Assembly (NCBI GenBank): GCA_958346935.1
Contig: CATVTM010000019.1
Location: forward strand, 1 to 29,594
From: an uncultured Collinsella sp.
GTDB lineage: Bacteria > Actinomycetota > Coriobacteriia > Coriobacteriales > Coriobacteriaceae
Length of the DNA stretch: 29,594 bases
Direction: 5' to 3'
A program made the position numbers and the translations under genes. Each line of letters starts with the position of its first letter. Position 1 is the stretch's first letter. The notes below the pieces were generated by a model that was not told where the DNA came from, did not search any database, and was given only the letters and a program-made list of their open reading frames with translations. Of the stretch, positions 14,240-22,505 are shown one piece after another.

Positions 14240-16669
14240 CTACTTGCTAATCGCGCCCGTCATATAGACAAACTGTACGCGATTAATATGTCCGCCCTGC
14301 TCGCCGTTAACAAAGTCCGTCGGCGTAAAGCTGGGGTTGAGCATTTCCTCGATCTTGTCCTTAACGGTGTCGATGACCTGAGTATCGAGATTGCTCGTTC
14401 GGTCGGTAAGCTCCTGCATGCCGTTGCCGAGCTCGGATGCGCCGCTGGCAAGCGTACCCGCACCCGAGGAGAGGAGATTCATGCCGCTGGCAAGGCTCGC
14501 AGCACCCGTCTTGAGCTGCACCGCACCGTTGTTGAGCTGCGAAACGCCGTTGGCAAGCGCGGGCGTGGCGCCGTTGAGCTGCTGTGTGCCCGCAGCAAGC
14601 TGATCGGTGCCCGCGGCAAGGACCGTGGCGCCATCGCTCAGCTGGCTCGCGCCCGTTGCTGCAAAGCCAACACCGGCGACAAGACCGGGGTTCACGGCCG
14701 TGGGGTTTGCCGGGTTGATCGCGCTGTTCATATAGGCGATGGCTCCAGCCAGGCTCAGCTGTTGGCCATCCTGAACAGTGGTGTAGCCCTGAATGGCGCT
14801 ATCGAGCGCGGTGACGGCACCCTGAGCGCCGCCCTGGGCGCCGGCCGCCTGGGCCAAAGTCGTAACCTGATCGGTAAGCGTGCCAAACATGGGCTCGGCA
14901 CCCTCAAGACCCTTCGACGCCTGCGTGTTAAGACCCTGCGCGCCCGCAACGGCATTGGATGCGGAATCGAGAAGCGCGGTAAGACCCGTCGCATCGGCGC
15001 TCGATGCCGCCGTGGCGGCGGCACCAGCGCTGGTAGCGGCACTGCCGGCACTTGCGGTGGCGGCATCCAGCTGTGTCGTAGCCTCGCTTAGCTTGGCTGC
15101 CGCAGCCTTGGCGGAGTCGAGATCGGCCGCTTTATCCAGCGCGGCCTGAGCATCGGCGACCGCCGCCTTGGCAGCGGCAATAGATGCAGCGGCGCTCTCG
15201 GCGCCAGCCTTTGCGCTCTCGGCGTTAGCCTTTGCCGCATCGTTGCCCATGGCGCTCGCGGCCTGCTTTGCCCCGCCGAGCGCCTGCTGTGCACCGGCAA
15301 GGTACTGCCCCTCGCCGCTGAGCGCCACCGTAAGACCATGCGGCCCGTACAGCGCGCTGTAGGCGTTGCCCGACGTAGCGGTCACAGCGTCCTGGGCCGT
15401 CTTAGCCGCAGCCTGCGCTTTGGCAAGGTTTGCCTCCTGAGCCTGCTTGCCCAGCGTCAGCGCGTCGACGTACGTATCGGACCCAGCGGCAATTCCACTT
15501 ATGCCGCCCGAGATCTGCTGTGCGCTCCCCTGCAGCTTGGAAAGGCCCGCCGAAAGATCGGACGCACCACCCTTAAGCTGCGCTGCGCCGGCATTAACCC
15601 CATCGGCACCGGCATTAAGGCTGTTCACGCCTTCGACCAGCGTGGGGACCTGCGCGTTGAGCTGACTCGTACCCGCCGCAAGCGCAGCGGCGCCACTGGA
15701 CAGCGTACCGGCACCGGTATTGGCCGTGGCAAGCGAGGCCGCAAGCGTCTTGGCACCGTCGGCAACCTGGCCAGCACCGCTGTTGGCCGTAGCGATACCG
15801 TTGGAGAGCTCCACGAGCTGGCTCGTATCCATGCTGCTCGAGTCCACGTCGATGGCAAGATTCAGCGGCACGCCGACAATCTGCCAGCCATCAAACTCAA
15901 AATCCTCAACATCGGTCGTAATGGTGTAGTCTCCGGTGCTGCCGGGAATCACCATGTAGGTAAGCTGCGTGTTGGAGCCGTTAGCAGCAACCGTGGCGCC
16001 CTCAGCCTCAATATCGTGTGCCTCGGCATCCTTAAGCTGACCGGTAATCTGAACCAGGTAGTTATCGGCATAATCGCCACCGGTATAGCCCTCGTTCTTT
16101 TCGACCTTGAGCTTCATGGTGAGCTTGCCGCTCTTGCCCACCAAATCCTTGGCGTCGATATCGCGGCCATCGAGCTGGTATGCCACGGTGACGTTCCACG
16201 GCATCTGAGTGTTCTTGTCCAGATCGCCCTGGTAGACAAAGTCCTGCGTTCCCTGGCCCGTAACGGCAACCGACCCGCCGTCGTCCGTTAGCTTTTGAGT
16301 CGTCGATAGATTGGTCACTTTGTTATAGGTGCCGGCATCGTCGATCTTGACGCCCTTATTGGCCTCGAAGCTATTGACCACGTAAACACCTGTGCGATTG
16401 CCGTCGGCATCGGTTTTGACGTATATGACCTGGTTTTTCTTATAACCCGGCGTGCTGTTATCGGAGCCCATCGCCGACTGTTCACTCGTAGCCGAGGCAG
16501 CGCTCGTCGACCCTACGCCGTCGGCGAACACAACGGCGCCGGGAACGGCAAGGGCTACGGTCAGACCGGCGGCAAGAGCGAGCGCGGCGATGCGCTTGCG
16601 GGGACGACGTACAAGATCGCGTTGGGCTTCGAGCTCTGTCGAAGCGGTATCAGTGGTATGGGTATGCAT
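14240..16669 (-). CDS. Secreted XXXLXXG heptad-repeat protein, partner of the MMPL transporter
   Basis: This 809-aa protein has a basic n-region (RRPRKR) and a hydrophobic stretch (about 27-48) ending V-V-F-A, a likely signal peptide or anchor cleaved after A49. An extracytoplasmic domain (about 60-300) follows. Then come many L-x-x-G-type heptad repeats (LSSGAAAL-, LNAGADGV-, LKGGASDL-like), interrupted by an Ala-rich coiled-coil segment (about 400-600). Such repeats occur in YhgE/Pip-type and MMPL-associated proteins. The C-terminus has no transmembrane helices, unlike YhgE. It starts 32 bp after the MMPL gene (AAGGA 9 nt before the ATG), so the two probably form an envelope export or surface-assembly system; the cargo is unknown. 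Confidence 0.8.
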   Translation of the reverse strand: MHTHTTDTASTELEAQRDLVRRPRKRIAALALAAGLTVALAVPGAVVFADGVGSTSAASATSEQSAMGSDNSTPGYKKNQVIYVKTDADGNRTGVYVVNSFEANKGVKIDDAGTYNKVTNLSTTQKLTDDGGSVAVTGQGTQDFVYQGDLDKNTQMPWNVTVAYQLDGRDIDAKDLVGKSGKLTMKLKVEKNEGYTGGDYADNYLVQITGQLKDAEAHDIEAEGATVAANGSNTQLTYMVIPGSTGDYTITTDVEDFEFDGWQIVGVPLNLAIDVDSSSMDTSQLVELSNGIATANSGAGQVADGAKTLAASLATANTGAGTLSSGAAALAAGTSQLNAQVPTLVEGVNSLNAGADGVNAGAAQLKGGASDLSAGLSKLQGSAQQISGGISGIAAGSDTYVDALTLGKQAQEANLAKAQAAAKTAQDAVTATSGNAYSALYGPHGLTVALSGEGQYLAGAQQALGGAKQAASAMGNDAAKANAESAKAGAESAAASIAAAKAAVADAQAALDKAADLDSAKAAAAKLSEATTQLDAATASAGSAATSAGAAATAASSADATGLTALLDSASNAVAGAQGLNTQASKGLEGAEPMFGTLTDQVTTLAQAAGAQGGAQGAVTALDSAIQGYTTVQDGQQLSLAGAIAYMNSAINPANPTAVNPGLVAGVGFAATGASQLSDGATVLAAGTDQLAAGTQQLNGATPALANGVSQLNNGAVQLKTGAASLASGMNLLSSGAGTLASGASELGNGMQELTDRTSNLDTQVIDTVKDKIEEMLNPSFTPTDFVNGEQGGHINRVQFVYMTGAISK

Positions 16670-16701
16670 TGCGGTATTCCTTCCAACTGCTTTGTAAAAC
16701 G

Positions 16702-18828
16702 TTACTGAGCGGAGCCATCCGCATCCGATGCCTCGGTGGTGTCCGAAACCGGATTCTGGGCATCCTTGGGCAAAAAATGAGCTTTGAGTGTGGTCTTGCC
16801 GATGAGGCCATCGAGCACATACAAGAAGCCCGGCAACGCAAAGAGTACGGCGACCAGGGAGATGCTCACGCCGACGCCCAGGAACCAGCCGATCTGCTTG
16901 AGCACGCCGTGGCTCGAGATCGCATGGATCAAGAAGCCGCTAATCAGCAGAACCGATCCAGAGGTCAAAACAGGAATCGTGCAAGCTTCCATGGTCTCGA
17001 GTAGCGCTTCGCGCTTATGCATGGTCACGCGGTCCTCACGATAACGGTCAGCAATCAGGATGCCGTAGTCGACGGCAACGCCCAGCTGGATGGAGCTCAC
17101 AATTAAGTAGGCGAGGAAGAACTCGTGCATACCGGTGTAGAGCGGTGCAGCAAAGTTAATCCAGATCGAGGTCTCAATCACGAGCACCAAGATGATCGGC
17201 AGGCTCAGCGACTTGGTGGCCAGCAGCAAGACCGCGAACACGGCCACGACGGCGATGAGGTCGACCTTGCCCTTATCGACGGTGATGGTGTCCTTAAGGT
17301 CGGTGGTGCTCACGCCCTCGCCGGCGAGCATTGCCTTACCCGGATAATGTTTGTCCGCGATACAACGAATCTTCTTGACCAGCTTAAATGTACTCGGACC
17401 CTCGTAGGGCGCGGTAACCGTGAGCACCAAACGGCTGTAGTGCTCTCCCTCCACCAGATCGAGCGTGTCCTTTTCGGCCATGCCCGTGGGGATATAGGGA
17501 CTCGCAACGTCAACATAGCTCTGGATGGACTTGACCTCGGGGAGCGCCTTGAGCTCATTGGAGAGTGCCTGCTCCTCGCTCACCTCTCCACGGGGAACGA
17601 GCACAACGTAGGTATCGGAGTTGCCAAAGACTTCCTTGACCTTGTCCATATCCTGACCAAGCCGCGTATCCGAACCAAAAATGTGCGAAGTGCCGTAGTA
17701 GTACGTGATATCGCTGGAGGTCGATGCCACACGCGCAGGGTAAACCACGGCGAGGATCACGACGGCAGCGGGGATACAGACCTTGAGCACCAGACGGGCG
17801 AACTTACCCAGCGGCGGGACAAAGGGCCTGTGCTGCGATTTTTGCACAAAGCCATCGAACTGAACGAACATCGAAGGAACAAAGGTAAAGACCGATACCA
17901 GGCTGATGGCGATACCCTTTGCAAGGGCAAGACCAAGGTCGGGGCCGATCTTAAACTGCATGGCGGCAAGCGCGATAAAGCCGATGCAGACCGTGCAACC
18001 GCTCGAAAACACGGCGACCGAGGACAGGCAGCACGACTGCACCATGTCTTCGGCAACGCTGCCGTGGCGGCCACGCTCCTCGTTAAAGCGGTGCAGCAAA
18101 AAGACCGAGAAGTCCAGCGCGATGGCAACCTGCAAAATGGAGCCCGCAGAGTTGGTGACAAAGCTAATCTCGCCAAAGATGAGGTTGGTGCCCCAGTTGA
18201 TAAACACCGAGACGCCCAGGCCCAGCAGTACCAGGATGGGTTCGGCCCAGCTGGTAGTCGTGATGACCAGAATCACGAAGATAATCGATATGACAGCGAC
18301 CGTGATAATGCTGATCTGCTGCTCGGTCGATGTGGTGGCGAGCGCGTTAGACATGGCCGAGCCCGTAATGGCGCCCTCGTCGCCCACGATATCTCGAATA
18401 GCGTCGGTTGCCTCGATCTCCTTTTTGGAATTGACCGTCACCGTAAACAGGGCGTTGTTCTTTTTGTAATAGGTCTCGACGGTGTCTTTGTCTTGCATGG
18501 CAAGCGGCTGATCGATATCTGCCGCGTCGTCAAGCCATAGGATCTCCTCGACGCCGTCGACCTTTTTGATTTTGTCCTTGTATTTGAGCGCCTGAGCGAT
18601 CGAGATATTGGGCACCATAACGCGACAGTTGGGAATGTCACCCTCAAACTCATCACCCATGGTATTCAGAGCGACGGTCGACGCCGCTTCGTCGGGCAGA
18701 TAGCTCGTAATGTCGTAGTTAACGCCTACAAACTGGCGCAGGAACAGGCATACCAGTGCTGCCACCGCATAGAACGCGATGATGGGTTTGCGGTGCTTCA
18801 CGACCCATCGAAATAGCTTCTCTTTCAA
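16702..18828 (-). CDS. MMPL/RND-superfamily transporter
   Basis: This protein of about 708 aa has two tandem halves, each with one hydrophobic helix, a large extracytoplasmic loop and a cluster of five or so helices. The characteristic acidic residues of MMPL proteins are present: D near 240 in QVAIALDFSVFLLHRFNEER and again in QLGVAVDYGILIADRYRED. MMPL proteins use the proton gradient to export lipids or hydrophobic compounds. No ATG fits: there are two in-frame TTG codons (18834 and 18828), and GGAGG is 7 nt before the second, so I use 18828. It is the first gene of a two-gene operon, with a promoter at 18869-18897. Confidence 0.88.
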   Translation of the reverse strand: MKEKLFRWVVKHRKPIIAFYAVAALVCLFLRQFVGVNYDITSYLPDEAASTVALNTMGDEFEGDIPNCRVMVPNISIAQALKYKDKIKKVDGVEEILWLDDAADIDQPLAMQDKDTVETYYKKNNALFTVTVNSKKEIEATDAIRDIVGDEGAITGSAMSNALATTSTEQQISIITVAVISIIFVILVITTTSWAEPILVLLGLGVSVFINWGTNLIFGEISFVTNSAGSILQVAIALDFSVFLLHRFNEERGRHGSVAEDMVQSCCLSSVAVFSSGCTVCIGFIALAAMQFKIGPDLGLALAKGIAISLVSVFTFVPSMFVQFDGFVQKSQHRPFVPPLGKFARLVLKVCIPAAVVILAVVYPARVASTSSDITYYYGTSHIFGSDTRLGQDMDKVKEVFGNSDTYVVLVPRGEVSEEQALSNELKALPEVKSIQSYVDVASPYIPTGMAEKDTLDLVEGEHYSRLVLTVTAPYEGPSTFKLVKKIRCIADKHYPGKAMLAGEGVSTTDLKDTITVDKGKVDLIAVVAVFAVLLLATKSLSLPIILVLVIETSIWINFAAPLYTGMHEFFLAYLIVSSIQLGVAVDYGILIADRYREDRVTMHKREALLETMEACTIPVLTSGSVLLISGFLIHAISSHGVLKQIGWFLGVGVSISLVAVLFALPGFLYVLDGLIGKTTLKAHFLPKDAQNPVSDTTEASDADGSAQ

Positions 18829-18868
18829 CCTCAATCCTCCATAACGCTCAGCCTATGTTTTGTTCTTT

Positions 18869-18897
18869 GTTATATTCCACATTTGGTAGTTATACAA
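18869..18897 (-). promoter_or_regulatory. Sigma70-type promoter of the MMPL operon
   Basis: On the minus strand TTGTAT (18892-18897), 17 bp, then TATAAC (18869-18874) lie in an AT-rich island in an otherwise GC-rich region. The predicted start near 18862 gives a leader of about 34 nt ahead of the GGAGG/TTG start. Confidence 0.6.
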
Positions 18898-18976
18898 CAT
18901 GTGTAGGATAAAGGCGCCATAAAGATATGCGATTGACGCGGTCCCGGAGCCAAAACAGCCGCTGCAGAAGCAGTTC

Positions 18977-19100
18977 GGAAAGCGCATCCCGTTCTGGGGC
19001 TTGATTCCGGGATACAGTTTCCGCTTGGGGCCCCTTTGGGAAAATGCGTCCCGTTCTAAAGTCGAATTGTGGGACGCGCTTTCCGCTCGGCAGCCCATGC
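18977..19100. repeat. Palindromic tandem repeat array C (two 62-bp units)
   Basis: Units at 18977 and 19039 follow the same plan as arrays A and B (GGAAA-N5-TCCCGTTCT ... GGGA-N5-TTTCC, then a GC-rich spacer). They sit in the 396-bp gap between the MMPL promoter and the xdhD terminator, where no gene is seen. Immediately after, GCTCGGCAGCCCA-like sequence is repeated imperfectly two to three times (19085-19118). Confidence 0.8.
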
Positions 19101-19127
19101 TCGGCAGCCCACGCTCGGCAAACAAAA

Positions 19128-19155
19128 GGCCCCGGCTCGCGATGGAGCCGGGGCC
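19128..19155 (-). terminator. Rho-independent terminator of the permease-ssnA-ygfK-Fd-xdhD operon
   Basis: GGCCCCGGCTC (19128-19138) and GAGCCGGGGCC (19145-19155) form an 11-bp perfect stem with a 6-nt loop, followed on the minus strand by TTTTGTTT. It lies 69 bp after the xdhD stop codon and is the strongest terminator in the window. Confidence 0.85.
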
Positions 19156-19224
19156 AAAGGCGCAGCATATGCAGTTGATGTTGAGCGCGAACAGCTCGTC
19201 AGTAATGGCTGTCCGCGCCCTACC

Positions 19225-22002
19225 CTACCCGCGGTTGCGGACACGGCTGTAGGGCGTATCCACCATGGGCAGATCCGGACGCAGCTTGCCGTCAAATGCG
19301 CGGTAGGCGTTCTGCACGGCGGGCGCCGTGGGGATCGTTGCGATCTCGCCGATGCCCTTGCCGCCGTATGCCACGGGCAACAGCTCGTCCTTCTCCACGT
19401 AAATGGCGTGGATATCCGGAATCTCGGGCGCACGGAACAGCCCGAGCGTACCGTACCTTGCCTGGGGTACGCAGTCCTTGAGCGGCCAGTCCTCGGTAAG
19501 CGCATAGCCCATACCCATGAGCACGCCGCCTTCAATCTGACCCTGGATGGAGATGGGATTGACCACCTTGCCGGAATCGTGCGCGGCATAGACCTCGCTC
19601 ACGCGGCCGTCATCATCCAGAATGACCACATGTGTGGCAAAGCCGTAGCAGATGTGGCTCTTGGGGTTGGGAACGTCAGCGCCCAGCTTGTCGGTCGGCT
19701 CCAGGTACACGTAGCCAAACTCGCAGCCCTCGAGCGCCTTGATGGCGGTCGCGGGATCCTGAGGATGCATGCCCTGGCCGGCGACGAGCTCCTGCGTGCG
19801 CAACTGATAGGCGCGACCGTCGTCGTACTCGATCTTGACGCCGTCGCCATGCGCGCTCACGGGAGTATCGGGCGCAGGCTTGCCGGCCTCGATGCCAACC
19901 ATGGCATCGCGCAGCAAGAAGGCGGCGCCGCGCACGGCCTCGCCGGTCACGACCGTCTGACGCGAGCCAGACGTGGTGCCGGAGTCGGGAGCGTTCTCGG
20001 TGGAGCACTCGCCATTGGCGATGCAGCCCAGCGGCAGACCGCAGGCCTCGGCAACGTCCTGCAAAAAGACCGTGTTGCAGCCCTGGCCGATGTCGGACGT
20101 GGCGGCGTAGACCACGGCCACGCCGTTCTCGATGCGGATCTTGCAGCGGCCGGCATCGGGCAGGCCCACGCCCACGCCGGCGTTCTTCATGGCGCAGGCG
20201 ATACCGGCGTGTCCGGGATGCGCGTAATAGGCATCCTTGACCTCGAGCAGCGTCTCCTTAAGCGCCGTGGAGCAATCGGCGATCTGGCCGTTGGGCAAAA
20301 CCTCGCCCGGCTCGATGGCGTTACGGTAGCGAATCTCCCACGGATCCAGGCCGACCTTCTCGGCCAGTAGGTCGATCAGACTCTCGAGTGCAAACTCGGA
20401 CTGGCAAACGCCAAAGCCACGGTACGCGCCGGCAGGCGGGTTGTTAGTGTAGTAGCCGAAGCCGCGGATGTCGGTGTTCTGGTACTTGTAGGGGCCGACG
20501 GCATGCGTGCAGGCGCGCTCGAGCACCGGGCCGCACAGCGACGCGTAGGCGCCGGTGTCAAAGTTGATCTCGCAGTCCAGACCGGTAAAGATGCCCTCGG
20601 CGTCGCAGCCCAGCGTAAAGGTGCCGTCCATCGCATGACGCTTGGGATGGAAAGCGAGCGACTCGGCACGCGTGAGCTTGCACTTCACAGGACGCTGGAA
20701 CTTATATGCGGCGAGCGCGGCCAGGTGCTGGACCGAAACGTCCTCCTTACCGCCAAAGCCGCCACCCACGAGCATGGTCTCGACGACCACACGCTCGGGT
20801 TCGCTATCCCAGCCAAACATGTGGGCGCACTCTTTGCGCGTATCGTAGGCACCCTGGTCGGTCGACTGCACCTTGACGCCGTTCTTGTACGGGAAGGCGA
20901 CGGCGCACTCGGGCTCCAAGAAGGCATGCTCGGTAAAGGGCGTAGTAAAGCGCTGCGTCACGGTAAATGCGCTCTCCGCCAACGCCTTGGCGGCGTCGCC
21001 GCGCGTCACGTGACGGCTCTGGCACACGTTGTCCTTGAGCTCCACCGTGTTGCCAAAGGCAAAGAAGCTGTCGTGCAGGCGCGGGGCGTCGGCAGCCCTG
21101 GCCTCGACAATGTTACGCACAGGCTCCAGCGGCTCGTAATCGATCCTGACGAGCTTCTTGGCCTTCTCGAGCGTCGCCTCGTCCTCGGCAACCACCAGCA
21201 CGATGGCATCGCCCACGCAGCGGGTGATATCGCCCGCCGCGATCATGACGTCCCAGTCCTGGATAAGGTGGCCGACTTGGTTGACCGGCACGTCCTCGGC
21301 GCGCAGGATGCCCACCACGCCGGGCAGGGCCTCGGCCTTGGAGGTATCGATGGAGAGCACGCGGGCGCGCGGATACTTGGAGCGCACGGCGCTGGCATAG
21401 GTCAGACCCGGCTGATCGAGCTCGTCGATGTCATCGGGGTACTTGCCCTCGCCGAGCACCTTCTTGCGCACGTCGATACGGAAGGCGCGCTTGCCCACAC
21501 CGTAGTCGTCGCCGCGCTCCAGATCCTCGTCGATCTGCTTTTCGCCGCGGAGCACCGCAGCGGCCAGCGAAATGCCCTCGATAATCTTCTTGTAGCCGGT
21601 GCAGCGGCAAACGTTGCCGCGGATGGCGTACTTGATCTGCTCCTCGGTGGGCTCGGGGTCCTCGGCGATGAGCGCCGCACCCGCCATGACCATGCCGGGG
21701 ATGCAAAAACCGCACTGCACGGCACCCACGGCGCCAAAGGCGTACACAAAGGCCTCGCGCACGTCCTGGGGCAGGCCCTCGACGGTCACGATGTTGCGGC
21801 CGGCGGCAAGAGCGGTGGTCAGTACGCATGCCTTGACGGCCGCGCCGTCTACATGGATGGTGCAGGTACCGCAGGCGCCCTCGGAGCAGCCGTCCTTGGC
21901 GGAGTGGATGTGCAGGTCGTCGCGCAGATAGCGCAGCAGCGGCTTGTTCTGGGTCGTCGTGCGCTCGATGCCGTTAACGGTAAAAGTGAATTCCTGTGCC
22001 AT
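19225..22002 (-). CDS. xdhD: Selenium-dependent xanthine dehydrogenase-type Mo hydroxylase (2Fe-2S and Mo domains fused)
   Basis: This 925-aa protein has N-terminal [2Fe-2S] domains: plant-type ligands C39, C44, C47, C59 (CSEGACGTC...C) and the helical cluster C97, C100, C132, C134 (CGFC...CRC). A spacer and the molybdopterin-binding domains follow (about 175-925), with GGFGGKE (414-420), AYRGFG (526-531), IGQG (638-641) and the catalytic glutamate near E886 in GGKGIGEIAT. The fused architecture and gene context match the Se-dependent XDH branch (E. coli XdhD). It hydroxylates purines such as hypoxanthine or xanthine, or reduces urate-type compounds in reverse. No FAD subunit is fused or adjacent. 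AAGGGAA precedes the ATG, 12 bp after the ferredoxin gene. Confidence 0.93.
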   Translation of the reverse strand: MAQEFTFTVNGIERTTTQNKPLLRYLRDDLHIHSAKDGCSEGACGTCTIHVDGAAVKACVLTTALAAGRNIVTVEGLPQDVREAFVYAFGAVGAVQCGFCIPGMVMAGAALIAEDPEPTEEQIKYAIRGNVCRCTGYKKIIEGISLAAAVLRGEKQIDEDLERGDDYGVGKRAFRIDVRKKVLGEGKYPDDIDELDQPGLTYASAVRSKYPRARVLSIDTSKAEALPGVVGILRAEDVPVNQVGHLIQDWDVMIAAGDITRCVGDAIVLVVAEDEATLEKAKKLVRIDYEPLEPVRNIVEARAADAPRLHDSFFAFGNTVELKDNVCQSRHVTRGDAAKALAESAFTVTQRFTTPFTEHAFLEPECAVAFPYKNGVKVQSTDQGAYDTRKECAHMFGWDSEPERVVVETMLVGGGFGGKEDVSVQHLAALAAYKFQRPVKCKLTRAESLAFHPKRHAMDGTFTLGCDAEGIFTGLDCEINFDTGAYASLCGPVLERACTHAVGPYKYQNTDIRGFGYYTNNPPAGAYRGFGVCQSEFALESLIDLLAEKVGLDPWEIRYRNAIEPGEVLPNGQIADCSTALKETLLEVKDAYYAHPGHAGIACAMKNAGVGVGLPDAGRCKIRIENGVAVVYAATSDIGQGCNTVFLQDVAEACGLPLGCIANGECSTENAPDSGTTSGSRQTVVTGEAVRGAAFLLRDAMVGIEAGKPAPDTPVSAHGDGVKIEYDDGRAYQLRTQELVAGQGMHPQDPATAIKALEGCEFGYVYLEPTDKLGADVPNPKSHICYGFATHVVILDDDGRVSEVYAAHDSGKVVNPISIQGQIEGGVLMGMGYALTEDWPLKDCVPQARYGTLGLFRAPEIPDIHAIYVEKDELLPVAYGGKGIGEIATIPTAPAVQNAYRAFDGKLRPDLPMVDTPYSRVRNRG

Positions 22003-22014
22003 GGTGATTCCCTT

Positions 22015-22494
22015 CTACACGCCGGCGGCGATGCCGGTGCGGTCGTGGATGGCGCCATGCGGGCAGACGACGGCGCACATGCCGCACGACAGGCAGTCCG
22101 CGCCATCGATATGGGCGCAGTTGTCCTCGATGCGGATAGCGCCGGCAGGGCACTTTTTAGCGCACATGCCGCAACCGATGCAGCTCGTGTCGCAAATCTT
22201 GCGGGCGATGGCGCCCTTATCGGTGTTGTTGCAGCGCACCAGAATGTTCTGGTAGCCGGGAACGAAGGCAATCACGCGCTGCGGGCACGCCATGCCGCAC
22301 AGGCCACAGCCCGTGCACTTGGAGCGATCCACGCGGGCGATGCCATCGACCAGCGCAATGGCGCCGTGGGGGCAGGCCGTGACGCAGGCGCCACAGCCAA
22401 TGCAGCCTTCGCTGCAGCGGGCGTCGCCGCCTGCGGAGGCGCAACCGCTTCCGCAGGCAACGTAGGCCACGTTATGTTGAATGGATTTGGCCAT
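22015..22494 (-). CDS. Four-cluster 4Fe-4S ferredoxin-type electron carrier
   Basis: This 159-aa protein has four complete C-x2-C-x2-C-x3-C-P motifs (C31-C41, C60-C70, C105-C115, C134-C144), enough for four [4Fe-4S] clusters. Extra cysteines at 14, 18, 27, 88, 101 and 126 give an overall look close to the Fe-S half of RnfB. Length is similar to small polyferredoxins such as E. coli YgfS. It is soluble, with no membrane segment. Lying 11 bp after ygfK and 12 bp before xdhD, it most likely shuttles electrons between YgfK and the Mo hydroxylase, in place of the missing FAD subunit (inference). The SD is weak (GGCGAG), which suggests translational coupling. Confidence 0.88.
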   Translation of the reverse strand: MAKSIQHNVAYVACGSGCASAGGDARCSEGCIGCGACVTACPHGAIALVDGIARVDRSKCTGCGLCGMACPQRVIAFVPGYQNILVRCNNTDKGAIARKICDTSCIGCGMCAKKCPAGAIRIEDNCAHIDGADCLSCGMCAVVCPHGAIHDRTGIAAGV

Positions 22495-22505
22495 AAGAGA
22501 CTCGC

